From Blastococcus saxobsidens (GTDB lineage Bacteria > Actinomycetota > Actinomycetes > Mycobacteriales > Geodermatophilaceae): 64,000 nucleotides of DNA. Below the pieces are notes generated by a model, which was not told the DNA's origin, searched no databases, and was given only the letters and a program-made list of their open reading frames with translations. A program made the translations under genes and the position numbers. This document shows, piece after piece, positions 25,268 through 34,174 of this stretch (position 1 is its first letter; every line of letters begins with the position of its first letter). The DNA lies in the NCBI RefSeq assembly GCF_002938435.1, contig NZ_POQT01000002.1:1-64000 (forward strand), read 5' to 3'.

Positions 25268-26983
25268 ATGGCGTCGCTGCCGCAGGCGCTCCCGGAGCCG
25301 AGGGCGGCGGGTCCGGCCGAGAGACCCGCACCGCCACCCGTCGCGCGCGTCCGGCGTCGTCGTCGGCCCTCGGGCGAGCCGCCGCCGCTGCCCCGGCAGC
25401 TCCGTGCGTCGGGCAGGTGGTGGCTGGGGCTCAGCGCGCTGGTGCTGCTGGCGTGCGTGGCGGTCGTGGCCACCGGCACCATCCGCTACGTCGACGTCGC
25501 CGACACCCGGGTGCTGCAGGCGATCGCCGAGATCCGCTCCCCCGCGCTGACCGCCGTCGCCGAGGTGCTCGGCCTGCTGGCCAGCGACCCGGTGCTGCAC
25601 GCCATCTGGCTGGTCGACCTGGTGCTGCTGGCCGTCTTCCGCCGCTGGCGGCACCTGATGGTGTGGCTGGGGGTGGGCCTGCTGGTGATCAACGTGGGCG
25701 CCGCCATGGCCACCACCCTGCAGCGCCCACGCCCGTTCGAGGTCGAGGTGCTCGGCGAGTGGTCGGGGTTCGCGATGCCGTCCCTGCCGGTGACGGTGCT
25801 CGCCGCCCTCCTGGTGAGCACGCTGTACTCCCTGGTCCCGCCCGGCCGGAAGCGGACGGTCGGCAAGTGGGTGGTCTGCGGGCTGCTGGTGCTCACCGCC
25901 GCCTCACGTCTGTACCTGGCCCAGGACCACCCCACGGGCGTGCTGGCCGGCGTCGTGCTGGGCGTGGCCACACCCCTGGCGGCCTTCCGGCTGCTCACGC
26001 CCAACTCGGTGCACCCGGTGCGCTACACCCGCGCGCGGCCGGCGCACCTGGACGTCTCCGGCGACCGCGGCGCGGCCATCGTGCGAGCCCTGCGGGACCA
26101 GCTGGGCCTGGTGGTCACCGACGTGTCACCGTTCGGCCTGGCCGGGTCGGGCGGCTCCACCCCGCTGAAGATCACCGTCAAGGCCGACGACACCGTCCGC
26201 GCCGACGAGAGCTGCGTCTTCGGCAAGCTCTACGCGGCCACCCACGTGCGCTCCGACCGCTGGTACAAGCTGGGCCGCACGCTCCTCTACGGCCGCCTGG
26301 AGGACGAGAAGCCCTTCCAGAGCGTGCGCCGGCTGGTGCAGTACGAGGACTACATCCTCCGGCTGTTCAGCGACGGCGGCCTGCGCGTGCCCCAGCCCCT
26401 CGGCATCGTCGAGATCACGCCGGAGCGCGAGTACCTGCTGGTGACGGAGTTCATCGCCGGCGCGCGGGAGGCCGGCGAGGCCGAGATCGACGACGCCGTC
26501 ATCGACCAGGGGCTCGGGATCGTGCGCCGGATGTGGGAGATCGGCATGGCGCACCGGGACATCAAGCCGGCCAACCTGCTGGTGCGCGACGGCACCCTGT
26601 ACCTGATCGACTCGGCCTTCGCCGAGGTGCGCCCGAGCCCGTGGCGGCAGGCGGTGGACCTGGCGAACATGATGCTGGTCCTGGCCCTGCGCACCGACGC
26701 GGAGCGGGTGTACCGGCGAGCCCGCCTGCACTTCTCCGACGAGGAGATCGCCGAGGCCTTCGCCGCCACCCGCGGGTTGACGATGCCCTCGCAATTGCGC
26801 CGGATGCTGCGCCAGCAGGGTCGCGACCTGCAGGACCAGTTCCTCGCCCTGCTGCCCTTCCGGCTGCCGCCGGTCCGCATCCAGCGCTGGACGTGGCGGC
26901 GGGCCGGCCTCACCGTCGTCGCCCTCGCCGCCGCGGCGATCGCGGCCTACGTGTCGGCCGGAGTGCTGGCGGCACCGCTGTGA
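25268..26983 (+). CDS. Degenerate PAP2 membrane domain fused to a protein-kinase-like domain
   Basis: A 571-aa fusion. Residues 50-250 form a PAP2-type membrane domain of about six helices. Its catalytic signature is broken: TTLQRPRP keeps the RP, but PSGH is PSLP and SRxxxxxHxxxD is SRLYLAQDHPTG with the metal or His/Asp positions changed. Residues 260-540 form a kinase-like domain: FGKLYA for the nucleotide-binding Lys, YEDYILRLF for the helix-C Glu, HRDIKPANLLV at about 428, and IDSAF in place of DFG. A last TM helix ends the protein. The next genes overlap or follow closely (lipoprotein, LPG-synthase-like, PAP2). A sensor or lipid-binding pseudo-phosphatase that controls a kinase is my inference. 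In related actinobacteria such domains are found fused to LPG-synthase TM regions. Confidence 0.85.
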   Translation: MASLPQALPEPRAAGPAERPAPPPVARVRRRRRPSGEPPPLPRQLRASGRWWLGLSALVLLACVAVVATGTIRYVDVADTRVLQAIAEIRSPALTAVAEVLGLLASDPVLHAIWLVDLVLLAVFRRWRHLMVWLGVGLLVINVGAAMATTLQRPRPFEVEVLGEWSGFAMPSLPVTVLAALLVSTLYSLVPPGRKRTVGKWVVCGLLVLTAASRLYLAQDHPTGVLAGVVLGVATPLAAFRLLTPNSVHPVRYTRARPAHLDVSGDRGAAIVRALRDQLGLVVTDVSPFGLAGSGGSTPLKITVKADDTVRADESCVFGKLYAATHVRSDRWYKLGRTLLYGRLEDEKPFQSVRRLVQYEDYILRLFSDGGLRVPQPLGIVEITPEREYLLVTEFIAGAREAGEAEIDDAVIDQGLGIVRRMWEIGMAHRDIKPANLLVRDGTLYLIDSAFAEVRPSPWRQAVDLANMMLVLALRTDAERVYRRARLHFSDEEIAEAFAATRGLTMPSQLRRMLRQQGRDLQDQFLALLPFRLPPVRIQRWTWRRAGLTVVALAAAAIAAYVSAGVLAAPL

Positions 26984-27570
26984 GGCGCCGGCTGCACCGC
27001 ACGGCGCTGCCGCTGCTGGCGGCGGCGCTGCTGGCCGGCTGCGGTCAGCCGGTGGTGCTCGGCGAGGAGACGCTGGCCTGCCGCAACGGCGACGAGAACC
27101 TGCCGGCCAACGGCGTCGTGCTCATGGCGCAGTCGGTGCCGAGCGCCACCTGGGTGCCGTGCCTGGAGGTCATGCCCCTGGGCTGGGATCTCGCCGGGAT
27201 GGAGGCCGACGAGTCCTCCGCACGCTTCTGGCTGGACTCCGACCGCGACGGCGTGCACGCGCTCGAGATCCGCCTGACCGCGTCCTGCGACACCCGGGAG
27301 GCCACCGAGATCCCCAGCGAGCGGCAGGGGATGCGCCGGTGGGAACGGGTCACCCAGGTCACCCCGCAGTACGTGGGCACCCGGTTCTACGTGTTCGACG
27401 GGGGCTGCCTGAGCGTGCACTTCCGGCTCTCCGGGCAGAACCGCTCGGAGCCCCTGGGCGTGGCGACGCAGGGCGTCGGCGCGGTGACGCGCGACGAGGT
27501 GCGCGCCGCCGTCCACGACCAGACCGAAGGACGGCTGCAGCTCGATCCTCCCGAGGACGGTGGGCGGTGA
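26980..27570 (+). CDS. Putative lipoprotein in envelope-lipid operon
   Basis: A 196-aa protein with an N-terminal signal (RRRLHRTALPLLAAALLAGC) whose LAGC is a lipobox with Cys near residue 21. The mature domain is mixed alpha/beta with four further cysteines (TLACRN, WVPCLE, TASCDT, GGCLS), which could form two disulfides outside the membrane. The GTG start overlaps the stop of the PAP2-kinase gene, and its own stop overlaps the GTG of the next gene, so translation of the three is coupled. No known family was recognised. Confidence 0.8.
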   Translation: MRRRLHRTALPLLAAALLAGCGQPVVLGEETLACRNGDENLPANGVVLMAQSVPSATWVPCLEVMPLGWDLAGMEADESSARFWLDSDRDGVHALEIRLTASCDTREATEIPSERQGMRRWERVTQVTPQYVGTRFYVFDGGCLSVHFRLSGQNRSEPLGVATQGVGAVTRDEVRAAVHDQTEGRLQLDPPEDGGR

Positions 27571-28658
27571 GCGCCGGCGCCGCCGTGCGCATCCGGAGGC
27601 CCCGCCCGGGCTGGTACCGCCTCCTGGCGCCGGTGCTGTCGGTGGCCCTCGTCGCCGCCGTCTTCGTCTGGTTCCTCCCGCAGTTCGCCAGCCTGTCGCA
27701 GGTGTGGACGGCGATCGTCGGCATGACGTGGGTGGAGAAGTCGGCGCTGGTGCTGGCCGCCGTCTGGAACCTGGCCACCTACCAGTTCGTCGTCGTGGCG
27801 ACGACGCCCGGCATGACGATGCGGCAGGCGACGGTGGCCACGGAGGCGGCGACGGCGGTGTCCAACACCGTCCTCGGGGGCGCCGCGATCGCGGTGGGCC
27901 TCACCTACGCCATGAACTCCTCGTGGGGTTTCTCCCGCTCCCGGACGTCGGTGGCGCTGCTCGTCGCAGGGCTGTGGAACAACTTCGCCAAGCTCGGCCT
28001 GCCGGTGCTCGCCCTCGTGCTGCTGGCCTTCTCCACCCCGCCGTCGACCGGTCGGCTGGTCGCCGGGCTGGTCGGGCTGCTCGGGCTGGGCGCGGCCGTC
28101 GCGGTCCTCGGGACGGTGCTGCGCAGCACCGAGACGGCGGCGCGGGTGGGGCGGGTCGCGGCGCGGGCGGTCAGTGGCGTGCGCCGGGTGTTCCGCCGCG
28201 GGCCGGTGACCGGCTGGGACCGGGCGACGACGAAGTTCCGCGACCGCACCGTCCTGCTGCTGCGGGCCCGGTGGCACTGGATCACCCTGGCCACCCTGGT
28301 GAGCCACCTGTCGCTGTTCCTGCTGCTCCTGCTGTCGCTGCGCTTCGTCGGGGTGGCCGCCGACCAGGTGAGCGGCGTGGAGGCACTGGCCGTGTTCGCG
28401 TTCGCCCGGTTGCTCACGGCGGTGCCCTTCACCCCGGGCGGCCTCGGCGTCGTGGAGCTGGCGCTGATCACCGGCCTGGCGGCGGCCGGTGGACCGCACG
28501 CCCTGGTGGCCGCGTCCGTGCTGGTTTTCCGGGCGCTCAGCTACGTCCTGCCGATCCCGGTGGGGGTGGCCGGGTACCTGTTCTGGCGGCACAACCGGTC
28601 GTGGCGGCGCGAACCCGGTACCGCACCGCGGACCGCCCTCGTCCCGGAGGCGGCGTGA
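27567..28658 (+). CDS. LPG-synthase-like membrane protein (flippase domain only)
   Basis: A 363-aa polytopic protein of the lysylphosphatidylglycerol synthase TM family (UPF0104/MprF N-domain). About eight helices are visible. Family hallmarks are VVVATTPGMTMRQATVATEAATAVSNTVLGG, GLWNNFAKLGLPVLAL, the TAVPFTPGGLGVVELALITG block near the end and FRALSYVLPIPVGVAGYLFWR. It lacks the cytosolic aminoacyl-transferase domain of full MprF, so it may act as a lipid flippase or lipid-intermediate carrier. The GTG start overlaps the lipoprotein stop by 4 nt. Confidence 0.88.
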   Translation: MSAGAAVRIRRPRPGWYRLLAPVLSVALVAAVFVWFLPQFASLSQVWTAIVGMTWVEKSALVLAAVWNLATYQFVVVATTPGMTMRQATVATEAATAVSNTVLGGAAIAVGLTYAMNSSWGFSRSRTSVALLVAGLWNNFAKLGLPVLALVLLAFSTPPSTGRLVAGLVGLLGLGAAVAVLGTVLRSTETAARVGRVAARAVSGVRRVFRRGPVTGWDRATTKFRDRTVLLLRARWHWITLATLVSHLSLFLLLLLSLRFVGVAADQVSGVEALAVFAFARLLTAVPFTPGGLGVVELALITGLAAAGGPHALVAASVLVFRALSYVLPIPVGVAGYLFWRHNRSWRREPGTAPRTALVPEAA

Positions 28659-28695
28659 CCAGCCGCCCCGGCGGCTCCCGGCCATGGGAGGCCTG

Positions 28696-29343
28696 ATGCT
28701 GGTCGACTCCCGGCGGGGGCTCGTGGTCAGCGGTGTGCTGCTGGCCGGCGCCGGTCTCGTCGGCCTGCTCGTCGTCTCGCCCGCCACCGCACCGGCCGTC
28801 CAGGCGGTGGACGACGAGGTGTGGCGGTGGGCGGGCTCGCTGCGCAGCGACGGCACGACGAGCGTGGCCGTGGCCCTCTCCTGGATCGGCAGCGCCTCGG
28901 TCAACTGGGCGCTGCGCGCCGTGGCCATGGTGCTGCTCGCCTGGCGGCGGCACTGGCTGCGGCTGGCCGCTTTCGCCCTCGCCGTCCTGACCAGCGAGCT
29001 CTTCATCGGCCCGGTCAAGGCGGCGACCGACCGGCCCCGGCCGCCCGGTGCGCTGATCGAGACGACGGCCGCCTCCTTCCCGTCGGGCCACGCGATCGCC
29101 ACCGCCGTGACCGCCCTCGGCCTCGTCCTGGTGTTCGCCCCGCCGGGCCCGTCGCGCTGGTGGTGGGAGGTGCACGCGGTGCAGTTCACCGCCGTCATGG
29201 CCCTCTCGCGCGTCTACCTGCGGGCGCACTGGCTGTCCGACACCCTGGCCGGCGCGCTGCTCGGGGCGGGGTTGGCGCTGGGCTGGCCCGCCCTGCTCAT
29301 GGCTCTGCGGCACCGGCGCGACCCGACCGCCTCCACCAGGTGA
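28696..29343 (+). CDS. PAP2-family phosphatase, intact active site
   Basis: A 215-aa membrane phosphatase with about five to six helices. The three catalytic motifs are all present: KAATDRPRP, FPSGH and SRVYLRAHWLSD. This is the form that dephosphorylates lipid phosphates such as undecaprenyl pyrophosphate or phosphatidic acid at the outer membrane face. ATG 28696 with GGAGG five bases upstream is preferred; ATG 28684 is in frame. It lies 37 nt after the LPG-synthase-like gene. The pairing with a catalytically broken PAP2 domain at 25268-26983 in the same cluster is notable. Confidence 0.9.
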   Translation: MLVDSRRGLVVSGVLLAGAGLVGLLVVSPATAPAVQAVDDEVWRWAGSLRSDGTTSVAVALSWIGSASVNWALRAVAMVLLAWRRHWLRLAAFALAVLTSELFIGPVKAATDRPRPPGALIETTAASFPSGHAIATAVTALGLVLVFAPPGPSRWWWEVHAVQFTAVMALSRVYLRAHWLSDTLAGALLGAGLALGWPALLMALRHRRDPTASTR

Positions 29344-29445
29344 GACCGCCCTGCCGGACGCCCGGCACTGTGGTTCAGTGAGGAAGGCCACATTCGCGCC
29401 TGGACGGACGGCAGCCCCTGCAGGCGGCGCTCGAAGGGAATCCCC

Positions 29446-31209
29446 ATGGCCCAGCCCGCCACCGAACCTGCCCGCACCGCCTCCACGGCCCGGCCCGAGG
29501 CGTCCGACGGCGCGCCCCCCGCCGGGTCGCCGGCGCAGGCCGCCGAGGCCGCGACCGGCCTGGACATGGTGCTCGTGGACGCCGCACGCGGTCCGCTGCG
29601 CCGTCTCGTGCCGCCGGCCGGGACGGCCCTGCGCCTGGCCTCCGCGCTGGCCCGCAAGCCCGACACCGTCGCGCGACGGGCCGGGGAGCTGGCGCAGGAG
29701 CTGGGCCGGATCACCACCGGCCGCTCGGAGCTGGCGCCCGGCAAGAAGGACAAGCGGTTCGCCGACCCCGCGTGGAGCGGGAACCCGCTGCTCAGGCGCG
29801 CGATGCAGTTGCACCTGGCCACCGCCCGCACGGCCTGGGAGCTGATCGAGGACGCCGACCTGGAGTGGCAGGACGACGAGCGGATCCGGTTCACCGCGAC
29901 GAACCTGGTCGATGCGCTGGCGCCGAGCAACGTGCCGGTGCTCAACCCGCTGTCGCTCAAGGCGGCCATCGACACCGGCGGTGCCAGCGCCGTCGAGGGC
30001 CTGCGCCGGTTCGTGCGCGACCTCGCCAGCCCGCCGCGGGTCCCGACCATGGTCGAGCCGGACGCGTTCACCGTGGGCGAGGACCTCGCCGTCACGCCGG
30101 GCGCCGTCGTGCTGCGGACGCCGGTGTTCGAGCTGATCCAGTACCGGCCGACCACGGAGAAGGTGCGCGCCGTGCCGCTGGTGATGGTCCCGCCGACGAT
30201 CAACAAGTACTACATCACCGATCTGGCGCCGGGCCGCAGCATCGTGGAGCACTACGTGGGCGCCGGCCAGCAGGTCTTCATGATCTCGTGGCGCAACCCC
30301 GACGAGCGGCACGCCGACTGGGACCTCGACACCTACGGGCAGGCGCTGATCGACGCCATGGACGCCGTCGAGCGGATCACCGGCCAGGAGCAGGTCGCGC
30401 TCCAGGCGTTCTGCTCCGGCGGGATCATCACCGCGATGGTGCTGGCGCACCTCGCCGCGGTCGGCCGGCAGGACCGGGTGCGCGCGGCCAGCTACGCCGT
30501 CACGGTCCTGGACTGGTCGCGCGCCGGCACGGTGTCGGCCCTCATGGACCGCGAGGCGGTGGAGGCGGCCACCGCGCGCTCCCGGAAGAAGGGCTACCTG
30601 GACGGCGCCCAGCTGGCCGAGGTCTTCGCCTGGCTGCGGCCCAACGACCTGGTGTGGAACTACTGGGTCAACAACTACCTGCAGGGCAAGCCGCCGCCGA
30701 ACTTCGACATCCTCTACTGGAACGCCGACACCACCCGGATGACGGCGGGGCTGCACCGCGGCTTCATCGACGTCGCGGTGCGCAACGCGCTGACCCAGCC
30801 GGGGGCGGTGAGCATGCTCGGGTCACCGGTGGACCTCTCCGCGGTCACGGTCGACACCTACGCGACCGCGGGCATCGCCGACCACCTGTGCCCGTGGCAG
30901 GCCTGCTACCGGACGACGCAGCTGCTGGGCGGCGAGAGCCGGTTCGTGCTCTCGACCAGCGGTCACATCGCCTCGCTGGTGAACCCGCCCGGGAACCCGA
31001 AGTCGACCTTCCAGGTGGCGGAGAAGACCCCGCCCGATGCCGATACGTGGCTGGAGCAGGCCGAGACGGTGCAGGGCTCCTGGTGGCCGGACTTCACGGC
31101 CTGGCTGGGCGAGCGCTCCGGCGAGGAGATCCCGGCGCCGGAGGCGCTGGGCGGCAACGGGCTCGACGTGCTCGGGGACGCGCCCGGGACCTATGTCTTC
31201 GACAAGTAG
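29446..31209 (+). CDS. phaC: Polyhydroxyalkanoate synthase PhaC
   Basis: A 587-aa PHA synthase of the class I/II single-subunit size. The alpha/beta-hydrolase core starts near residue 230 with LVMVPPTINKYYITDLAPG and FMISWRNPDERHADWDLDTY. The catalytic Cys is near residue 323 in LQAFCSGGI (PHA box), the Asp lies in AGIADHLCPW, and the His in STSGHIASLVNPPGNPK. The enzyme polymerises hydroxyacyl-CoA into storage polyester on granules. The first 35 residues are low-complexity Ala/Pro. The 3' end overlaps the depolymerase gene by 17 nt. Confidence 0.95.
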   Translation: MAQPATEPARTASTARPEASDGAPPAGSPAQAAEAATGLDMVLVDAARGPLRRLVPPAGTALRLASALARKPDTVARRAGELAQELGRITTGRSELAPGKKDKRFADPAWSGNPLLRRAMQLHLATARTAWELIEDADLEWQDDERIRFTATNLVDALAPSNVPVLNPLSLKAAIDTGGASAVEGLRRFVRDLASPPRVPTMVEPDAFTVGEDLAVTPGAVVLRTPVFELIQYRPTTEKVRAVPLVMVPPTINKYYITDLAPGRSIVEHYVGAGQQVFMISWRNPDERHADWDLDTYGQALIDAMDAVERITGQEQVALQAFCSGGIITAMVLAHLAAVGRQDRVRAASYAVTVLDWSRAGTVSALMDREAVEAATARSRKKGYLDGAQLAEVFAWLRPNDLVWNYWVNNYLQGKPPPNFDILYWNADTTRMTAGLHRGFIDVAVRNALTQPGAVSMLGSPVDLSAVTVDTYATAGIADHLCPWQACYRTTQLLGGESRFVLSTSGHIASLVNPPGNPKSTFQVAEKTPPDADTWLEQAETVQGSWWPDFTAWLGERSGEEIPAPEALGGNGLDVLGDAPGTYVFDK

Positions 31210-32017
31210 CCGGGAGGTCGTCCGCAGCCTGACCGTCGGCGGCCGGACGCTGCGCGCCTCGGTCCGGCGCGGTACGGACGACGACGTCCCGCCGCTGCTG
31301 CTCATGAACGGCATCGGCGCCAGCCTCGAGGTGCTCCAGCCGTTCGTGGACGCGCTCGATCCCCGGCGGACCGTCATCCGCTTCGACGTCCCCGGGGTGG
31401 GCGGGTCGCCGCGGCCCGTCGTCCCCTACGTCCTGTCGACGCTGAGCCCGGTGGTGGCCGGGCTGCTCAGCCGGCTGGGCTACGAGCAGCCGGTCGACGT
31501 CCTCGGGCTCTCCTGGGGCGGCGGGCTGGCCCAGCACTTCGCCGTCCAGCACCGGCGGCGCTGCCGGCGGCTGGTGCTCGCCGCGACGGCGACCGGCTCG
31601 ATCATGGTGCCGGCGCACCCACGGGTGCTCGCGCGCATGCTCACGCCTCGCCGTCACCGGGATCCGGACTACGCCCGGCGCATCGCCGGGGACATCTACG
31701 GCGGCACCATGCGGACCGAACCGGAGCGGGCCGCGGCGGTGCTGCACTCGCACACCCGGGTGGGGCCCAAGCGCGGCTACTACTACCAGCTCGCGTCGAG
31801 CACCGGCTGGAGCAGCCTGCCGTTCCTCCGGCTGATCCGGCAGCCCACGCTCGTGATCGCCGGCGACGACGACCCGATCATCCCGGTGGTGAACGCCCGG
31901 GTCATGGCCCGGCTCATCCCCCGCGCCCAGCTGCACGTCTACGACGGTGGCCACATCGCGCTGATCACCGAGGCCGGCGAGCTGGCCCCGGTGGTCGAGC
32001 AGTTCCTCGACGGGTGA
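31193..32017 (+). CDS. phaZ: Intracellular PHA depolymerase, PhaZ-like alpha/beta hydrolase
   Basis: A 274-aa alpha/beta hydrolase. The sequence follows Pseudomonas medium-chain-length PHA depolymerase PhaZ from memory: LLLMNGIGASLEVLQPFVDALDP, then FDVPGVGGS, the nucleophile elbow GLSWGGGLAQ (Ser near residue 107), LVLAATATGSIMVPAHP, YYYQL, LVIAGDDDPIIPVVNARVMA with the catalytic Asp, and the His in GGHIALITEA. The start is ATG 31193, inside the last codons of phaC, so synthesis and breakdown of the polymer are translationally coupled. An earlier in-frame ORF start at 31037 lies deep in phaC and is rejected. Confidence 0.88.
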   Translation: MSSTSSREVVRSLTVGGRTLRASVRRGTDDDVPPLLLMNGIGASLEVLQPFVDALDPRRTVIRFDVPGVGGSPRPVVPYVLSTLSPVVAGLLSRLGYEQPVDVLGLSWGGGLAQHFAVQHRRRCRRLVLAATATGSIMVPAHPRVLARMLTPRRHRDPDYARRIAGDIYGGTMRTEPERAAAVLHSHTRVGPKRGYYYQLASSTGWSSLPFLRLIRQPTLVIAGDDDPIIPVVNARVMARLIPRAQLHVYDGGHIALITEAGELAPVVEQFLDG

Positions 32018-32026
32018 CGGGAAGGA

Positions 32027-34042
32027 TCAGGCCCCGGCCCGCTGGCCGGCGACGTGCTCCTCGTACCTGTCCAGGACGTCGTCGATCAGCTGCGCGTGTG
32101 TGTAGTCGACGACGTCGTAGCCCAGCGGTCCGGGGTCCCGACCGCCCGCGTCGAGCCTGACGACGGCGCCGGACCCGGCCGCAGCATCGGACTGCTCGCC
32201 GCGGCCGCCGATGTTCGCGGTGACCCTCGGCCGGATGCAGTACCGGAAGGGCGTCCCGCCGTGGACCTCCGCCGAGAGCTCGACGCCCTGACCCCCCGTT
32301 CCCTCGTCGACCATGCGCGTCCGGGATTCGACCTCGCGCGCGCGCAGCTCGGCCGCGGCTTCGGCCAACGCGGGGACGACGGTCTCCCGGAGGTACTGGT
32401 CGGCCCGTTCCCGGCCCCGGGGAGCCGACGTGTTGCGCCGCCTCAGCCGGCCCCGCGACCGCATCCGCCGGCGGGCTCCCGGTCGGCCGGTGGGCCAGAC
32501 CCGGTGCCGGTTGGCCCCGCGGTCGGCCTCCTGGCGCAGCGCCCGGTACAGCCCGACCATCACCAGCACCATCACGAAGCCGAAGGGCAGGCCCATGATG
32601 ATCGTGGCGTTCTGCAGCGCGGGCACGCCGCCGACCAGCAGCATGGCCGCGGTGAGGACACCGGTCGCCACCGCCCAGAGGATCCTCAAGCCCGCTGCGG
32701 CGTCGTCCTGCGGCCGTGGGAGCCGGGAGGACAGGTTGGCCATCACCAGCGCACCGGAATCGGCCGACGTCACGTAGAAGAGCAGCCCGACGAAGGTCGC
32801 GATCGCCGCGATGAACGGGAACGCGGGGTAGTCGGCGAGGAGCGTGTAGAAGCCCCGCTCCGGGGTGTTCATCGCCGTCTCCCCGAACGCCGCGTCGCCC
32901 TGGCGGATCCGGTCGATCGCGCTGTTCCCGAAGATCGACACCCACATGAGGATGTAGCTGAACGGGAGCAGCAGCGTCCCGGCGACGAACTGGCGGATCG
33001 TGCGACCTCGGGAGATGCGGGCGAGGAAGAGGCCGACGAAGGAGGCCCAGGCGATCCACCACGCCCAGAAGAACAGCGTCCAGCCGTTCAGCCACTCGTC
33101 AGGCCGGTCGTACGCGAACGTGTCCAAGGTCCGGCCGGGGAAGCTGCTCACGAAGTCGCCGACGTTCTGCACCAGGCCGTTGAGCAGGAAGGCCGTGTTG
33201 CCGGTGACGAGGACGAAGGCGGCCAGCCCCATCGCCAGGAGCACATTGAGCTGTGAGAGCCGCTTGATGCCCCGGTCGACGCCGCTCACCGCGGACACCG
33301 CGGCCACGCCGACGGCCAGGCCGATCAGGCCCAGCTGCGCAGCCCGGCCCTCGGGGATGCCGAAGAGCACGGACAACCCGTAGTTCAGCTGGACGACGCC
33401 GATGCCCAGCGACGTGGCGACGCCGAAGATCGTGCCCAGGACGGCCGCGATGTCCACCCCGTCGCCCAGCGCTCCGTGCACCCGCCGGCCGAAGACCGGG
33501 TACAGGGTGGAGCGGATCGCCAGGGGCATGTTCCGGCGGTAGGCGTAGTAGGCCAGCGCCATGCCCATCAGCGCATACATGCCCCAGCCGTTGATGCCGT
33601 AGTGGAACAGCGTCCACACCGTCGCCTCGCGGGCGGCCTCCACCGTCTCGCCGTCCCCCACCGGCGGGGCCAGGTACTGGGTGACCGGCTCGGCGACGGC
33701 GAAGAACATCAGGTCGGTGCCGATGCCCGCGGCGAAGAGCATCGAGGCCCAGGCGAAGGTGCTGAACTGCGGGGTGGAGTGCTCGGGGCCGAGCTTGACC
33801 TTGCCGTACCGGGAGAAGGCGATGGCCAGCACGAAGACCAGCACGGCCGTCGCGAAGGCGATGTAGAACCAGCCGAACCACTCCGACGTCCAGCCCACCA
33901 GTGACCCGATGGTGTCCGCCGCCGCCGCAGGGCTCACCGTGGCCCACAGTGCGACTGCCAGAACACCGACGACCGAGCCGACGAGCACCCGGCCCTTCAC
34001 CCCGGTCCCGGCGTCCGCGGAGTCGACCTCGGGGACGCTCAT
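32027..34042 (-). CDS. BCCT-family choline/betaine transporter (BetT-like)
   Basis: A 671-aa secondary transporter. About twelve TM helices run from residue 18 to 510. Family signatures include ASMLFAAGIGTDLMFFAVAEP, HYGINGWGMYALMGMALAYYAYR and WTLFFWAWWIAWASFVGLFLARISRGRTIR. A long cytoplasmic C-terminal domain follows (about residues 515-671), as in osmotically regulated BetT-type carriers. ATG 34042 (MSVPEVDSADAG) is chosen over an ORF start 27 codons upstream that codes for a Arg/Gly-rich shadow. With the orphan betaine-type binding lipoprotein at 24241 it hints at osmoprotectant uptake. It is convergent with phaZ, 9 nt apart. Confidence 0.9.
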   Translation of the reverse strand: MSVPEVDSADAGTGVKGRVLVGSVVGVLAVALWATVSPAAAADTIGSLVGWTSEWFGWFYIAFATAVLVFVLAIAFSRYGKVKLGPEHSTPQFSTFAWASMLFAAGIGTDLMFFAVAEPVTQYLAPPVGDGETVEAAREATVWTLFHYGINGWGMYALMGMALAYYAYRRNMPLAIRSTLYPVFGRRVHGALGDGVDIAAVLGTIFGVATSLGIGVVQLNYGLSVLFGIPEGRAAQLGLIGLAVGVAAVSAVSGVDRGIKRLSQLNVLLAMGLAAFVLVTGNTAFLLNGLVQNVGDFVSSFPGRTLDTFAYDRPDEWLNGWTLFFWAWWIAWASFVGLFLARISRGRTIRQFVAGTLLLPFSYILMWVSIFGNSAIDRIRQGDAAFGETAMNTPERGFYTLLADYPAFPFIAAIATFVGLLFYVTSADSGALVMANLSSRLPRPQDDAAAGLRILWAVATGVLTAAMLLVGGVPALQNATIIMGLPFGFVMVLVMVGLYRALRQEADRGANRHRVWPTGRPGARRRMRSRGRLRRRNTSAPRGRERADQYLRETVVPALAEAAAELRAREVESRTRMVDEGTGGQGVELSAEVHGGTPFRYCIRPRVTANIGGRGEQSDAAAGSGAVVRLDAGGRDPGPLGYDVVDYTHAQLIDDVLDRYEEHVAGQRAGA

Positions 34043-34174
34043 GCCGGCCCGTCCGGTCCGGTCGCCGCTCGTAGCGCTGCCCTCGGATGCGGTTCGCCGG
34101 TCACCGGCCGGATGGTGGCACATCCGGCCGCGGGCGGCAGAACGCAGCTGTCGGTGACGCCTGCCAGAAGGGGG

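Noticed and set aside
28537-30756. 739-codon minus-strand frame
   Set aside because: It spans the intact PAP2 and phaC genes on the other strand and has no domain.
31037-31192. Upstream start for the PHA depolymerase
   Set aside because: It would lie 170 nt inside phaC; ATG 31193 gives the standard PhaZ N-terminus.
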